Shown here: piece after piece, positions 16,994 through 25,350 of the stretch
Numbering within the stretch: position 1 is the stretch's first letter
Layout: each line of letters starts with the position of its first letter
DNA from: Dehalococcoidia bacterium
GTDB lineage: Bacteria; Chloroflexota; Dehalococcoidia; Tepidiformales; Tepidiformaceae
Reading direction: 5' to 3'
Length of the DNA stretch: 64,000 bases
NCBI GenBank assembly: GCA_022827945.1
Contig: JAJEIT010000055.1
Location: forward strand, 1-64,000
The notes under the pieces: model-generated
Told to the model about the DNA's origin: nothing
Databases searched by the model: none
What the model saw: the letters and a program-made list of their open reading frames with translations, nothing else
Position numbers and translations under genes: made by a program

Positions 16994-17797
16994 CTAGATG
17001 AGCTTGGCCTCGCGCAGCTTCCGCGCGAGGTTCTGGGCCTGCTCCTCGGGGGAGTCGCCCTCGATGATCTCGACGTTGCTCTCCACCTGCGGGATGTAGA
17101 GCGCTTCAAGGCCCAGCCAGCGGTTGTCCTCGCCGGCCTCGTCGTCTTCGAGCTCCAGATCGTCCGCCGACCAGACCTGCACGGTCTTCTTGGCCGCGAG
17201 CATGATCTGGCGCAGCTGCGGGTAGCGCGGCTCGCCGAACTCGTTCGAGATCGAGACGACCGCGGGAAGGTCCACCTCGACCGTCTGAAAGCCGTCGTCC
17301 AGCACCCGCTCGACCGTGAGCGTGTCGCCGTCCAGCTCCATCGACTTCGCGATCGTCACGCAGGGGATGCCGAGCTGCTCGGCCACGCCCAGCGGGGCGA
17401 CGCCCATGTCCCAGTCGGCCGAGGCGCGCCCCATCAGGACGAGGTCCACGTCGCCGATCTTTTCGATGGCGCGTGACAGCGCGGTCGCGGTCTGGAAGTT
17501 ATCGATGTTCTCGAAGTCGGGGTCGCTCAGCAGGACGCCTTCGTCGGCGCCCATCGCGAGGGCGTGCTTGATGGCGTCGCGCGCCGAGTCCTCGCCGAGG
17601 CTGATGACCGTGATCTTGCCCTCGCCGGCGGCGTCCTTCAGGCGCAGCGCCGCCTCCGTGGCCTGGGGGTCGTAGGGGTTCACCACCGGCGCGATGCCCT
17701 GCGCGGGAATCACGCGCTTCGCCGCTTCATCGACGGCGAATTGCGAGGCCGGCGTCTCCGGATCGGGGATCTGCTTGACGCAGACGACTATGTTCAC
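16994..17797 (-). CDS. etfB: Electron transfer flavoprotein beta subunit
   Basis: A 267-aa FixA/EtfB protein: the N-terminal NIVVCVKQIPDPETP, the AMP/FAD-proximal NPYDPQATEAALRLKD, and VLMGRASADWDMGVAP with the following signature region leading to VVSISNEFGEPRYP. It pairs with EtfA encoded immediately downstream. The GTG at 17797 is the start closest to the conserved NIVVCVKQ strand, with AGAAGGAG about 12 nt upstream. The divergent neighbour is amtB, across a 332-bp gap. Confidence 0.95.
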   Translation of the reverse strand: MNIVVCVKQIPDPETPASQFAVDEAAKRVIPAQGIAPVVNPYDPQATEAALRLKDAAGEGKITVISLGEDSARDAIKHALAMGADEGVLLSDPDFENIDNFQTATALSRAIEKIGDVDLVLMGRASADWDMGVAPLGVAEQLGIPCVTIAKSMELDGDTLTVERVLDDGFQTVEVDLPAVVSISNEFGEPRYPQLRQIMLAAKKTVQVWSADDLELEDDEAGEDNRWLGLEALYIPQVESNVEIIEGDSPEEQAQNLARKLREAKLI

Positions 17798-18129
17798 GCT
17801 GACGCCAACTCCTTCTGACAGACAGGTCGGGAATGGATGGAGCGGGGCAGGGCCAGCCATGCGCCGCTGCGCCCGCCAGCGTAGCACGCTCGCGCAGCTT
17901 GTGAAATCTCGCACGCACCCGATTTCCCATTGGCAGCGGGCCTGATGCCGTTCGAGCCGCGAGGTCCACCCCGGATACGAGCCCCTCGCGGACCAGCGGT
18001 AAAACCTGCCGGCGTGAACGTTGTGTTTCGAAACGTGCCGGAAACATGCCTGCAATCTGCGAGAAACCAACCGGTCATAGCTTCCCTCGCGAACGTTTCG
18101 CCCCATCCGGGGGCATCGAGGAGGATTGC
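17798..18129. promoter_or_regulatory. 332-bp etfB-amtB intergenic region with phased GAAAC boxes and inverted repeats
   Basis: No gene is seen here. GAAAC occurs at 18030-18034, 18041-18045 and 18063-18067, spaced 11 and 22 bp, with GCAAT at the skipped 18052 position. This copies the 11-bp-phased half-site layout of actinobacterial GlnR operators. GTTTCGAAAC (18025-18034) is a perfect palindrome. GCGAA-CGT-TTCGC (18089-18101) lies between the boxes and the RBS. An 8-bp inverted repeat (17957-17964 with 17984-17991, 19-nt spacer) could form a hairpin. The likely targets are amtB-glnK; a regulator is not encoded nearby. Confidence 0.5.
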
Positions 18130-19581
18130 ATGAAACGTGCCCTACCGGCCCTGCGCCGGCCGACCGCCATGCTTGCAGGCGGCCTGCTCGCGCTCGGCAT
18201 CATTTCCGTGGTCTCCGCCCAGGACGGCGCCGAGGACCTCGCTGACATCATCAGCGCGGTCGACACCGCCTGGTTGCTGATCGCCGGCTTCCTCGTGTTC
18301 TTCATGCAGGCCGGTTTCGCCATGCTCACGGCGGGCTTCGTCCGCTCCAAGGAGACGGCGAACATCCTGATGAAGAACATGATCGACGCCTGCGTGGGAG
18401 GCATCTCCTTCTGGCTCGTCGGCTGGGCTTTCGCCTACGGCGTCAGCGATGCTTCGAACGAGTTCATCGGGCTCGGCAACTTCGGCTTGAACCAGCTTGC
18501 CGAAGCGGGCTATGGCCACGCCGACTGGTTCTTCCAGTTCGCATTCGCCGCAGCCGCCGCCACGATCGTGGCCGGCGCCCTGGCGGGACGCACCAAGTAC
18601 TCGGCCTACCTCATCTACACGGTCGTCGTCACCGGCTTCATCTACCCCGTGGTGGTCCACTGGGGCTGGGACGGGACCACGTGGATGGGCGCCTTCACGG
18701 ACGACATCTGGCTGGGCAACGGCTACGTCGACTTCGCAGGCTCGGGCATCGTCCACACCGTGGGCGGCATCACCGGTCTCATGGGCGCTATCGCCGTGGG
18801 CGCGCGCCTCGGCAAGTACGGCCCCAACGGCGAAGTAAGGGCCATCCCCGGCCACAACATCTCGATCGCCACGATCGGCATGTTCATCCTCTGGTTCGGC
18901 TGGTACGGGTTCAACCCGGGCTCCACGCTCGGGCTCTCGGGTGGCGGCGCAGCCCTCGCCGCGAGTGTCGCCGTGACCACGACGTTGGCGGCAGGCGCCG
19001 GCGGCATCACGGCGATGCTCTGGTCGCGCTTCCGCACGGGCCGTTACGACGCCGGCCTCACCATCAACGGAATCCTCGCCGGCCTCGTGGCCATCACGGC
19101 CGGCACGGCCACGGTCGACCCGTGGGCATCGGTCGTCATCGGCGCCATCGGCGCGCTGGTCATGTACTACGGCGTGCAACTCCTGGATGCCAGGTTCCGC
19201 ATCGACGATCCCGTCGGCGCCGTCTCCGTGCATGCCTTCGCCGGCATCTGGGGCGTCATCGCCGTCGGCCTCTTCTCATCCCAGGCCGGAATGGAAGCAG
19301 CCGGCTACGCCAATCCGCAGCACTACGGCCTCTTCCTGGGCGGCGGCGGCGAGCAGCTGCTGATGCAGCTCATCGGCATCGCGGCCATCGTCGGCTGGAC
19401 GGCTGTGACGGGCGGTATTCTCTTCTTCGCTATCAAGTTCACCGTGGGACTCCGCGTGAGCGAGGAAGAAGAGATGCGCGGCCTCGACCTGATCGAGCAC
19501 GGCGTCGATGCCTACCCGGACTTCGGTCCTTCTGGCTCTGGCATCTTCGGTGCCGCCGAGATCGGCGGAGGCGGCAGGTGA
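18130..19581 (+). CDS. amtB: Ammonium transporter Amt
   Basis: A 483-aa Amt/MEP/Rh channel with about 11 membrane helices after a leader-like N terminus (residues 12-30, LLALGIISVVSA, possibly a cleaved signal). The pore twin histidines are visible in AGSGIVHTVGGITGL and VSVHAFAGIWG, and the signature segments FAFAAAAATIVAGALAGR and WFGWYGFNPGS are intact. It conducts ammonia/ammonium across the membrane and is normally gated by the PII protein, which is encoded 49 nt downstream. ATG 18130 follows AGGAGGATTGC, a strong RBS. Confidence 0.96.
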   Translation: MKRALPALRRPTAMLAGGLLALGIISVVSAQDGAEDLADIISAVDTAWLLIAGFLVFFMQAGFAMLTAGFVRSKETANILMKNMIDACVGGISFWLVGWAFAYGVSDASNEFIGLGNFGLNQLAEAGYGHADWFFQFAFAAAAATIVAGALAGRTKYSAYLIYTVVVTGFIYPVVVHWGWDGTTWMGAFTDDIWLGNGYVDFAGSGIVHTVGGITGLMGAIAVGARLGKYGPNGEVRAIPGHNISIATIGMFILWFGWYGFNPGSTLGLSGGGAALAASVAVTTTLAAGAGGITAMLWSRFRTGRYDAGLTINGILAGLVAITAGTATVDPWASVVIGAIGALVMYYGVQLLDARFRIDDPVGAVSVHAFAGIWGVIAVGLFSSQAGMEAAGYANPQHYGLFLGGGGEQLLMQLIGIAAIVGWTAVTGGILFFAIKFTVGLRVSEEEEMRGLDLIEHGVDAYPDFGPSGSGIFGAAEIGGGGR

Positions 19582-19630
19582 GCGCAGGCCACATCCCGCA
19601 TCCGACCCTGAGTCCGGAAAGGAGTTCCCG

Positions 19631-19972
19631 GTGAAAAAGATCGAAGCCATCATCCGGCCGAGCGCACTCGAACCCGTAAAGGACGCGCTCGACGAGCTCG
19701 GCTTCTCCGGCGGCATCACCGTCTGGGAGGTCAAGGGCCACGGCAAACAGCGTGGCATCACCGAGCAGTGGCGCGGTCGCGAGTACCGTGTGGAGTACCT
19801 CTCCAAGGTGTTCCTCACCCTTGTGGTCGCCGACGACAAGGCCGACGCTGTCGTGGACGCTGTTCTCGATAACGCCAGTTCCGGCGAGATCGGCGACGGC
19901 AAGGTCTTCATCTCGAACGTGGAGGATGCCGTTCGCGTCCGCACCCGCGAACGCGGAGACGAGGCGCTTTAG
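19631..19972 (+). CDS. glnK: PII nitrogen regulatory protein GlnK/GlnB
   Basis: A 113-aa PII protein. The N terminus KKIEAIIRPSALEPVKDAL, the T-loop GRGREY-type segment (WRGREYRVEYLSKV, with Y52 aligning to the uridylylation/adenylylation tyrosine) and the C-terminal GEIGDGKVFISNVEDAVRVRT are all present. It senses 2-oxoglutarate, ATP and ADP, and plugs the AmtB trimer when nitrogen is plentiful. The GTG start at 19631 follows AAGGAG by 7 nt. It is co-transcribed with amtB and ends in a strong hairpin. No modifying enzyme is nearby. Confidence 0.96.
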   Translation: MKKIEAIIRPSALEPVKDALDELGFSGGITVWEVKGHGKQRGITEQWRGREYRVEYLSKVFLTLVVADDKADAVVDAVLDNASSGEIGDGKVFISNVEDAVRVRTRERGDEAL

Positions 19973-19991
19973 CCTCCCACGTCCCCCGGCT

Positions 19992-20024
19992 GAGGGGCCG
20001 GGCGCAACCCGCGCCCGGCCCCTC
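19992..20024 (+). terminator. Strong hairpin after glnK
   Basis: A perfect 14-bp GC stem (19992-20005 pairing with 20011-20024) with a 5-nt loop begins 19 nt after the glnK stop. It has no T tract, so it may act as a weak intrinsic terminator or as a processing/stability hairpin between amtB-glnK and the next gene. Confidence 0.6.
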
Positions 20025-20075
20025 TCCCATATCCCCCGCGACACGAGAACAACCCCTACTCCAGGAGGTGAGGCT

Positions 20076-20519
20076 GTGGACGGAACGCCCTTCGAGGCGC
20101 GCGTTCGAAGCCTCCACGAAGGCTGGGTCGAGCGGCGCGAGTCCGGTTTCCTTTCCCGCTCCCACGACTTCGACTCCCAGCGCCGCGTCCTCGCCAACAT
20201 CCACCGCTGGGCCGGCGAGTGCATCGAGGACATCCGCCACGTTTACGGCGAGGCATTCCCCATCGCCATCGAACCGCTCGGCGACTCGGCCCCCTTCGGC
20301 ATCACCGTCGGCGCGGTCCAACGCGCCGCCTTCGAGCTCGTCGACCGCGGAGGAGGCGAGCGCTCCTCCTGGCAGGTGGTGGCCCGCGTCGCCACCGGGG
20401 CCGGCGAACCCCCCGAGGAGCGACGCGTGCGCCACTGGCGGCGCAGCCAGGTCGAAGAGATCCTGCTCTCGCTCCTCAGCGCCTACGAGCGCTCCCTTAC
20501 CCGCGAAGTCTCAGCCTGA
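20076..20519 (+). CDS. Hypothetical protein, 147 aa
   Basis: Not recognised. It is a soluble, Arg/Glu-rich protein. Helical N-terminal segments (VRSLHEGWVERRESG, RRVLANIHRWAGECIEDIRHVYG) precede a strand-rich middle (FPIAIEPL, FGITVGAVQRAAFELVD, SWQVVARVATG) and a final helix (SQVEEILLSLLSAYERSL). The GTG start at 20076 is fixed by an ideal Shine-Dalgarno AGGAGGTGA at 20063-20071. It follows the glnK hairpin by about 50 nt and could be read through from amtB-glnK. It ends directly against the stop of the convergent SDR gene. Confidence 0.7.
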   Translation: MDGTPFEARVRSLHEGWVERRESGFLSRSHDFDSQRRVLANIHRWAGECIEDIRHVYGEAFPIAIEPLGDSAPFGITVGAVQRAAFELVDRGGGERSSWQVVARVATGAGEPPEERRVRHWRRSQVEEILLSLLSAYERSLTREVSA

Positions 20520-21980
20520 TCAACCCCCCACCACCTGGTCCCTTGCGGCCCTCGCCACGATCGCGTCCGTAAGGCCCGCGAAGATGCGCTTGTGGATGGG
20601 CCAGAGCGCGTACCAGTAGAGCAGCCCCGCCGCCCCCGCCGGGTGGAAGTGCGCCCCCGTCACGATGCGCGACCCCGCCCCTTCGGGGGTCACTTCGAAC
20701 TCGAGGATGGCGATGCCGGGCAGCTTCATCTCCGCGAGCAGCGTGAGACGCCGCCCCGGCTCCACCCCCACGACCCGCCAGAAGTCGAGCGCGTCGCCCG
20801 TCCGGATCTCCGTCGGGTGCCGGCGCCCCCGCCGCCTCCCAACGCCCCCCACCAGGCGATCCAGCAGCCCGCGCAGGTTCCAGAGCCAGTTCCCGTAGTA
20901 CCACCCGTTCGACCCGCCGATCGCCGAGACTACGCCCCACACCGCCTCCGGCGACGCGCCGCAGGTCCGCTCGACGCGCTCCCCGCGGCTGTAAAACGAG
21001 ATGTCGGCCCGGTGGTCGCGCATGGCGAACGACCCCTCGGTCCACCGCGCCGGCAGCTCTGCCGTCCGCTCGGCCTCGAGGGCGGCGCGGACCGCTTCTT
21101 CGTAGGTGTGCAGCTCGATCGGGATGCGTGCCTGCAGGTCCGTCTCCGGATCGACCACGAGGTCGTGTCGCAGGCCGTCGATGAGCGGCCGGGCGACGCT
21201 CGATGGCACCGCCGTTACGAGGTCGAGCCAGTAGGAGGAGAGCCGTGGGCTGAGCACCGACACCGGGACGATGGCCAGCCGCCGCCCCACGGCCTTCGCG
21301 AAGCGCGTGAGCAGATCCTGGTATCGCACCACCTCGGGGCCGCCTGCGTCGTACACGTGGCTCCCGGGCGGCTCCGTTTCCGGCAGGCGCACGAGGTACT
21401 CGATCAGGTCGTCCAGGGCGATGGGCTGGGTCAGCGACCGCACCCAGCGCGGTGTCACCATCACCGGCAGGTGGTAGACGAGGTCCCGGATGACCTCGAA
21501 CGCCGCCGAGCCCGGCCCCACCACGATGCCCGCGCGAACCTCCGTCACGTCCACGGCGCCCCCGCGCAGGACGTCTCCAGTCTCGCGGCGCGAGGCGAGG
21601 TGCGCGGACGCCGCCCCGCGGGGCTGCAGCCCGCCCAGGTAGACGAGGCGGCTCACCCCCGCCGCCTCGGCCGCCCGGCGCGTGTTCTCCGCCGCCCGCC
21701 GGTCGCGCTCCGGAAAGTCCGTTCCCGAGGCCATCGAGTGGACCAGGTAGTAGACGAGGCCGACGCCCTCGAAGGCGTTGTCGAGGGACTCGGTGTCGAG
21801 CGCGTCCGCCTGCACCACTTCCACCCCCTCCCACTCGCGCGCTTCGAGCGTTTCCCGCTGTCTCCCCGCCGCCCGTACCGCGTGCCCCTCCTCGACGAGC
21901 CGGGGCACGAGATGGCTGCCCACGTACCCCGAGGCCCCCAGCACCAGCACCGTCGCCACCTGTACCTCCCCGGCTGCCAT
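20520..21980 (-). CDS. SDR-family NAD(P)-binding protein with C-terminal DUF2867 domain
   Basis: A 486-aa two-domain protein. Residues ~8-300 are an atypical short-chain dehydrogenase: LVLGASGYVGSHLV (nucleotide-binding GxxGxxG), VYYLVHSMASGTDF and SRLVYLGGLQP. Residues ~330-480 form a DUF2867/SRPBCC-like domain (NGWYYGNWLWNLRGLLDRLVGG, DALDFWRVVGVEPGRRLTL, YWYALWPIHKRIF). This architecture is known in many bacteria but has no firm biochemical role; a redox function on a hydrophobic ligand is inference. The promoter of the divergent mazEF lies just upstream and reaches its start codon. Confidence 0.85.
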   Translation of the reverse strand: MAAGEVQVATVLVLGASGYVGSHLVPRLVEEGHAVRAAGRQRETLEAREWEGVEVVQADALDTESLDNAFEGVGLVYYLVHSMASGTDFPERDRRAAENTRRAAEAAGVSRLVYLGGLQPRGAASAHLASRRETGDVLRGGAVDVTEVRAGIVVGPGSAAFEVIRDLVYHLPVMVTPRWVRSLTQPIALDDLIEYLVRLPETEPPGSHVYDAGGPEVVRYQDLLTRFAKAVGRRLAIVPVSVLSPRLSSYWLDLVTAVPSSVARPLIDGLRHDLVVDPETDLQARIPIELHTYEEAVRAALEAERTAELPARWTEGSFAMRDHRADISFYSRGERVERTCGASPEAVWGVVSAIGGSNGWYYGNWLWNLRGLLDRLVGGVGRRRGRRHPTEIRTGDALDFWRVVGVEPGRRLTLLAEMKLPGIAILEFEVTPEGAGSRIVTGAHFHPAGAAGLLYWYALWPIHKRIFAGLTDAIVARAARDQVVGG

Positions 21981-22008
21981 TTCCCGGCCCCAGGATATAT
22001 AATATATC
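21974..22008 (+). promoter_or_regulatory. mazEF promoter with AT-rich inverted-repeat operator
   Basis: GATATAT-A-ATATATC (21994-22008), a 7-bp inverted repeat around one base, contains a perfect -10 TATAAT (21998-22003). CTGCCA (21974-21979) is a 4/6 -35 at 18 bp. Such an AT-rich palindrome stands out in this GC-rich segment and is a plausible autoregulatory site for the MazE/MazEF complex. Confidence 0.55.
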
Positions 22009-22028
22009 TCCGAGGGAGGGATGTTGGC

Positions 22029-22268
22029 ATGGGAGCCGAGTCACATGTCTCCAGGTGGGGCACGAGCCTCGCGGTACGCATCCCGAAGCCAATCGCGGAG
22101 CAGTGGGGCGTCCGGGAAGGCTCGACCATAGAGATCGTTGCGGAAGGTGACGAGGTGATCCTGCGCAAGCGGCCCTACGACCTGGCAACGATGCTCGCGC
22201 AGGTCGACCCCGGCGCCCTCCACCCGGAGCAGGATGCAGGGCCGGCTGTTGGTCGCGAGGAGTGGTAG
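22029..22268 (+). CDS. mazE: MazE/AbrB-type antitoxin
   Basis: A 79-aa SpoVT/AbrB-fold DNA-binding antitoxin. The swapped-hairpin signature is seen in VSRWGTSLAVRIPKPIAEQWG and VREGSTIEIVAEGDEVILRKR (residues ~7-48); the acidic, Pro-rich C terminus is the part that usually binds the toxin. It should neutralise MazF and repress the operon through the AT-rich palindrome upstream. ATG 22029 follows GAGGGAGGG. Its stop overlaps the mazF start by 7 nt. Confidence 0.9.
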   Translation: MGAESHVSRWGTSLAVRIPKPIAEQWGVREGSTIEIVAEGDEVILRKRPYDLATMLAQVDPGALHPEQDAGPAVGREEW

Positions 22269-22603
22269 ACCGAGACTATGTCCCCGCCCGCGGTGACATA
22301 GTCTGGCTCAGCTTCACACCGCAAGCCGGGCACGAGCAGGCCGGCCATAGGCCGGCCCTCGTCTTGAGTCCGGAGTCCTACAACGAAGTAACCAGCCTGG
22401 CCCTCTGCTGCCCGATCACCTCTCGGGTCAGGGGCTATCCCTTCGAGGTCGCGCTTCCCACGAACATCCCCGTCACCGGCGTTATTCTCGCCGACCAGCT
22501 GCGTAGCCTTGACTGGCGAGCAAGGGGGGCTCGCTTCGAGTGTCGAGCCCCTCGACAGGTTGTGAGCGAAGCACTGGAAAAAGTTGGCGTGCTGTTGGAG
22601 TAG
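22262..22603 (+). CDS. mazF: MazF-type endoribonuclease toxin
   Basis: A 113-aa PemK/MazF mRNA interferase. Family motifs are visible: PARGDIVWLSFTPQAGHEQAGHRPALVLS at the N terminus, TSLALCCPITSRVRGYPFEV in the middle and VILADQLRSLDW (a conserved Asp/Gln region) near residue 80. It cleaves RNA at short sequence motifs when freed from MazE. The GTG start at 22262 overlaps the mazE stop, so translation is coupled. A hairpin follows before the convergent purU gene. Confidence 0.92.
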   Translation: MVDRDYVPARGDIVWLSFTPQAGHEQAGHRPALVLSPESYNEVTSLALCCPITSRVRGYPFEVALPTNIPVTGVILADQLRSLDWRARGARFECRAPRQVVSEALEKVGVLLE

Positions 22604-22622
22604 GCGAACCGGTCCATTCCCT

Positions 22623-22645
22623 GGGAGCGCGTTGGCGCGCCTCCC
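22623..22645. terminator. GC hairpin between mazF and purU
   Basis: GGGAG and CGCG pair with CGCG and CTCCC around a TTGG loop, with one bulged C. It lies in the 53-bp gap between the convergent mazF and purU genes. It lacks a T tract on either strand, so its terminator role is tentative. Confidence 0.35.
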
Positions 22646-22656
22646 CCCTCCCGCCG

Positions 22657-23529
22657 CTAGTGGAACACCACCGTCTTGTTGTCGTACACGAGGACGCGAT
22701 CCTCGACGTGCCAGCGGACTGCTCGCGCCAGCACCGTCCGCTCCACTTCCCGGCCAAGCCGCATGAGGTCCGCCCGTGCGTTCCGGTGCGTCACCCGCAC
22801 GACGTCCTGCTCGATGATGGGCCCGGCGTCCAGCTCCGCCGTCGCGTAGTGCGCCGTCGCCCCGATGATCTTGACCCCCCGCTTCTCCGCCTGCCCGTAC
22901 GGGTCGGCGCCCGCGAACGCCGGCAGGAACGAGTGGTGGATATTGATGACCTTCTGCGGGTATTCGCCCAGGAACATCGGAGTCAGGATCTGCATGTAGC
23001 GCGCGAGCACCACGAGGTCGACGCGGCCGCGCAGGAGGTCGAGCATTGCCTTCTCCTGCTCGACCTTCGTCTCTCGCGTCACCGGCAGGTGCTCGAACGG
23101 CACGTTGAACCGCTCCGCCAGCGGCCGCAGGGTCTCACGGTTGGAGATCACCATGGCAATGTCCGCCTCGAGCTCTTCCGTCCGCGCCCGCCACAGCAGG
23201 TCCAGCACGCAGTTGGGCTCGCGTGTGCAGAGGATGGCGATGCGCGGCCGGTCGGCGCTGTAGGAGACGCGCCACTGCATGTCGAACTTGCTGGCGACCG
23301 CGGACCCGAATCCCGCGGCCACCTCCGCCGCGGGCGTGGTCAGCCCCTCGAGGTCGTACTCGACGCGCAGGAAGAACTGTGGGCTCTCCCCGCCGTTTGA
23401 GTGCTGATCGCCTTGCAGGATGTTGGCGCCGTGCCGGTACAGGTAATCCGAGACGGCGGCCACGATTCCGGGCCGGTCCGGACACTGGACCAGCAACCGC
23501 GCGCTGCCCTCGGTCGGGGAGTCGCTCAT
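22657..23529 (-). CDS. purU: Formyltetrahydrofolate deformylase
   Basis: A 290-aa PurU: an N-terminal ACT domain (about 10-85, LLVQCPDRPGIVAAVSDYL) and a formyltransferase-like hydrolase domain. The catalytic Asn/His/Asp set is visible in KVINIHHSFLPAF and ATAHYATAELDAGPII. It hydrolyses 10-formyl-THF to formate and THF, balancing the one-carbon pool and supplying formate. A TATGAT hexamer ends 6 nt before the ATG, suggesting a leaderless transcript. It is not next to other folate or purine genes, although purL and purQ lie 24-29 kb away. Confidence 0.95.
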   Translation of the reverse strand: MSDSPTEGSARLLVQCPDRPGIVAAVSDYLYRHGANILQGDQHSNGGESPQFFLRVEYDLEGLTTPAAEVAAGFGSAVASKFDMQWRVSYSADRPRIAILCTREPNCVLDLLWRARTEELEADIAMVISNRETLRPLAERFNVPFEHLPVTRETKVEQEKAMLDLLRGRVDLVVLARYMQILTPMFLGEYPQKVINIHHSFLPAFAGADPYGQAEKRGVKIIGATAHYATAELDAGPIIEQDVVRVTHRNARADLMRLGREVERTVLARAVRWHVEDRVLVYDNKTVVFH

Positions 23530-23597
23530 AGCCTGATCATACGTCGCGGGCGGTCCGAAGGTAGTGCATTTGTGCCATACCGCGTGCCGCGCCGCGC

Positions 23598-25079
23598 CTA
23601 CTGGTACATGATGAGGTCCGGCACCTGCTCGATGGCCTGCACCTGCTCCGGGGTCATCACCGGCGTGTCCTGGTCGAAGAACAGCTTCAGCGCCGGCCGC
23701 TCCGACGGTGCCGTGAGTGCGTACCAGTCGTAGTGCCGCAGCTTCAGGGCGGCGGTGCCGAAGCCGTCCATGTCGATCGACACCTCGACGCCCTCCACGT
23801 CTTCGACCATGTCACGGTCGCGCAGCATTCTCGCGGCGAACTGGTGGACCATCAGGATCTTCGGAGGGATACCCTCCTCCTCCACCAGTGTGGCCAGGTA
23901 GTGCTGCACCTCGTTCACGTGCTGCGCGCTGATCCCGCCGATGGCGAGGCCCGGCCTCACGCCCAGGTGTTCGGTCGCGAACTCGGGGTCGAGCGCCATG
24001 TGCACGAACGGCTCGCGCAGGAACTCCTCCAGCAGCTTCACTTCCGTCAGCGGGTCGCTCCAGCCGATCTGCACGTCCAGGAAGAGGATCATGTCCCGCT
24101 CCCGGGCCGCCTCCACGTACTCGGCGATGCGCTCGTGGTCCAGCCGCCCGAGCCAGGTGCCATCCAGTGTCGGGTACGCCTGGGCCACGCCCGTGATCAG
24201 GTGGAAGGCGGGGATCACCTCCCGCGGGCCGTTGAGCTGGTCGTACCGCGCCGCCCAGCGAGCCACCTCGTTGGCGACCTCCGCCGGCGTTCCGTGTCCC
24301 AGGACGCCCATCGCCGGCACACCAGGGAATCCGTAGAACGAGACGATCTGGGCGTCCTCGAAGACCGACTGGACCGTCGGTGGTCGGGGGAACGTCCAGG
24401 CCCGTTCGGTGTCGGAGACGATCAGGTACTTCCCTCCCGGCGAGAAGTGCGTCAGGCCGCCCAGAAGCGGGGCCACTCCCGCGCCCCAGGCTCGCGTGGG
24501 CAGGATGTGTCCCTCTGCGAACGACCAGACGGACAGACCGGGGACGGTGCCGTCTGGGCCGCGCTCCCAGTTCACCCAGCCGAGCGCCCGCCCGGCGAAC
24601 GCCTCGCGCAGTTCGAGGCGCGGCCCCGTCCACTCCACCCACGTAGCCCCGTCCCGGAGCATCACGTCGCACTGGGGAATGCCGTTGATGTTGCTGATCG
24701 GAATCGACTCTGACCATCCGAGCGACTCCGAGGCCACTTCGACACTCGAGTCCTGGCCGTAGCACAGGTAGGCGCGCTCGCCCGTCAGGCGCAGTGGCGC
24801 CTCACCGTCCACGACGTGCCCGGAGCTGCCTCCTCCCGGCAGCCGCAGGTCGACTTCGGTCGGGAGGTCACACGTAATCTCGATGGAGAGCGGCGTGCTC
24901 AGCCGAACGTTGGGTACTGAGGTCCCGCGTGCCGCTGCTACGGTGCTGTCGTAAGTAGCCTCGGCCGTGACCTGGCAGCCGGCGTCTGCCGCGGCTGCGG
25001 AATTGCCCCCGGCAATCCAGATGAGAAGTGCGAAAACGCCGGCCAGGGCGAACCCCAGCTTTGTCAGTAGTGCAGGCAT
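23598..25079 (-). CDS. Secreted protein of unknown function, 493 aa
   Basis: The N terminus carries a signal peptide (hydrophobic core about residues 7-25, then GGNSAAAADAG). Residues ~30-130 are strand-rich (VRLSTPLSIEITCDLPTEVDLRLPGG). The C-terminal 300 residues look like a barrel with repeated strand-helix units (VSFYGFPGVPAMG, VIPAFHLITGVAQAYP, MILFLDVQIGWSDPL, FVHMALDPEFATE, PKILMVHQFAARM). I do not recognise the family; a glycoside-hydrolase-like fold is possible. ATG 25079 is preferred because GGAGGG lies 11 nt upstream and a signal peptide follows. A second in-frame ATG exists at 25145. Confidence 0.7.
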   Translation of the reverse strand: MPALLTKLGFALAGVFALLIWIAGGNSAAAADAGCQVTAEATYDSTVAAARGTSVPNVRLSTPLSIEITCDLPTEVDLRLPGGGSSGHVVDGEAPLRLTGERAYLCYGQDSSVEVASESLGWSESIPISNINGIPQCDVMLRDGATWVEWTGPRLELREAFAGRALGWVNWERGPDGTVPGLSVWSFAEGHILPTRAWGAGVAPLLGGLTHFSPGGKYLIVSDTERAWTFPRPPTVQSVFEDAQIVSFYGFPGVPAMGVLGHGTPAEVANEVARWAARYDQLNGPREVIPAFHLITGVAQAYPTLDGTWLGRLDHERIAEYVEAARERDMILFLDVQIGWSDPLTEVKLLEEFLREPFVHMALDPEFATEHLGVRPGLAIGGISAQHVNEVQHYLATLVEEEGIPPKILMVHQFAARMLRDRDMVEDVEGVEVSIDMDGFGTAALKLRHYDWYALTAPSERPALKLFFDQDTPVMTPEQVQAIEQVPDLIMYQ

Positions 25080-25350
25080 CGTCGAGAAGCCCTCCAGGAC
25101 TGCCACCAAGCCCTTCCAGCGAATATTAGCAATGTGCTTATGCATTTGGCTACTTCTTAACGAAAGGAAGTCGAACCGTCGCACCTCCTTCGTTCCAGCG
25201 TGCCCGACCGAGGCCCCGCTCGCCATTGCGAGACCGGAGGGCCTTTCCGCGGCGTTTTCTCCCGCCATATTGACCCTCCCTCCCCACGGCACGCCCTCTC
25301 TGGCCGAATAGAATCGGCGGGCAGGCCCGCGGGGCATGCGGAGGTGTTCC

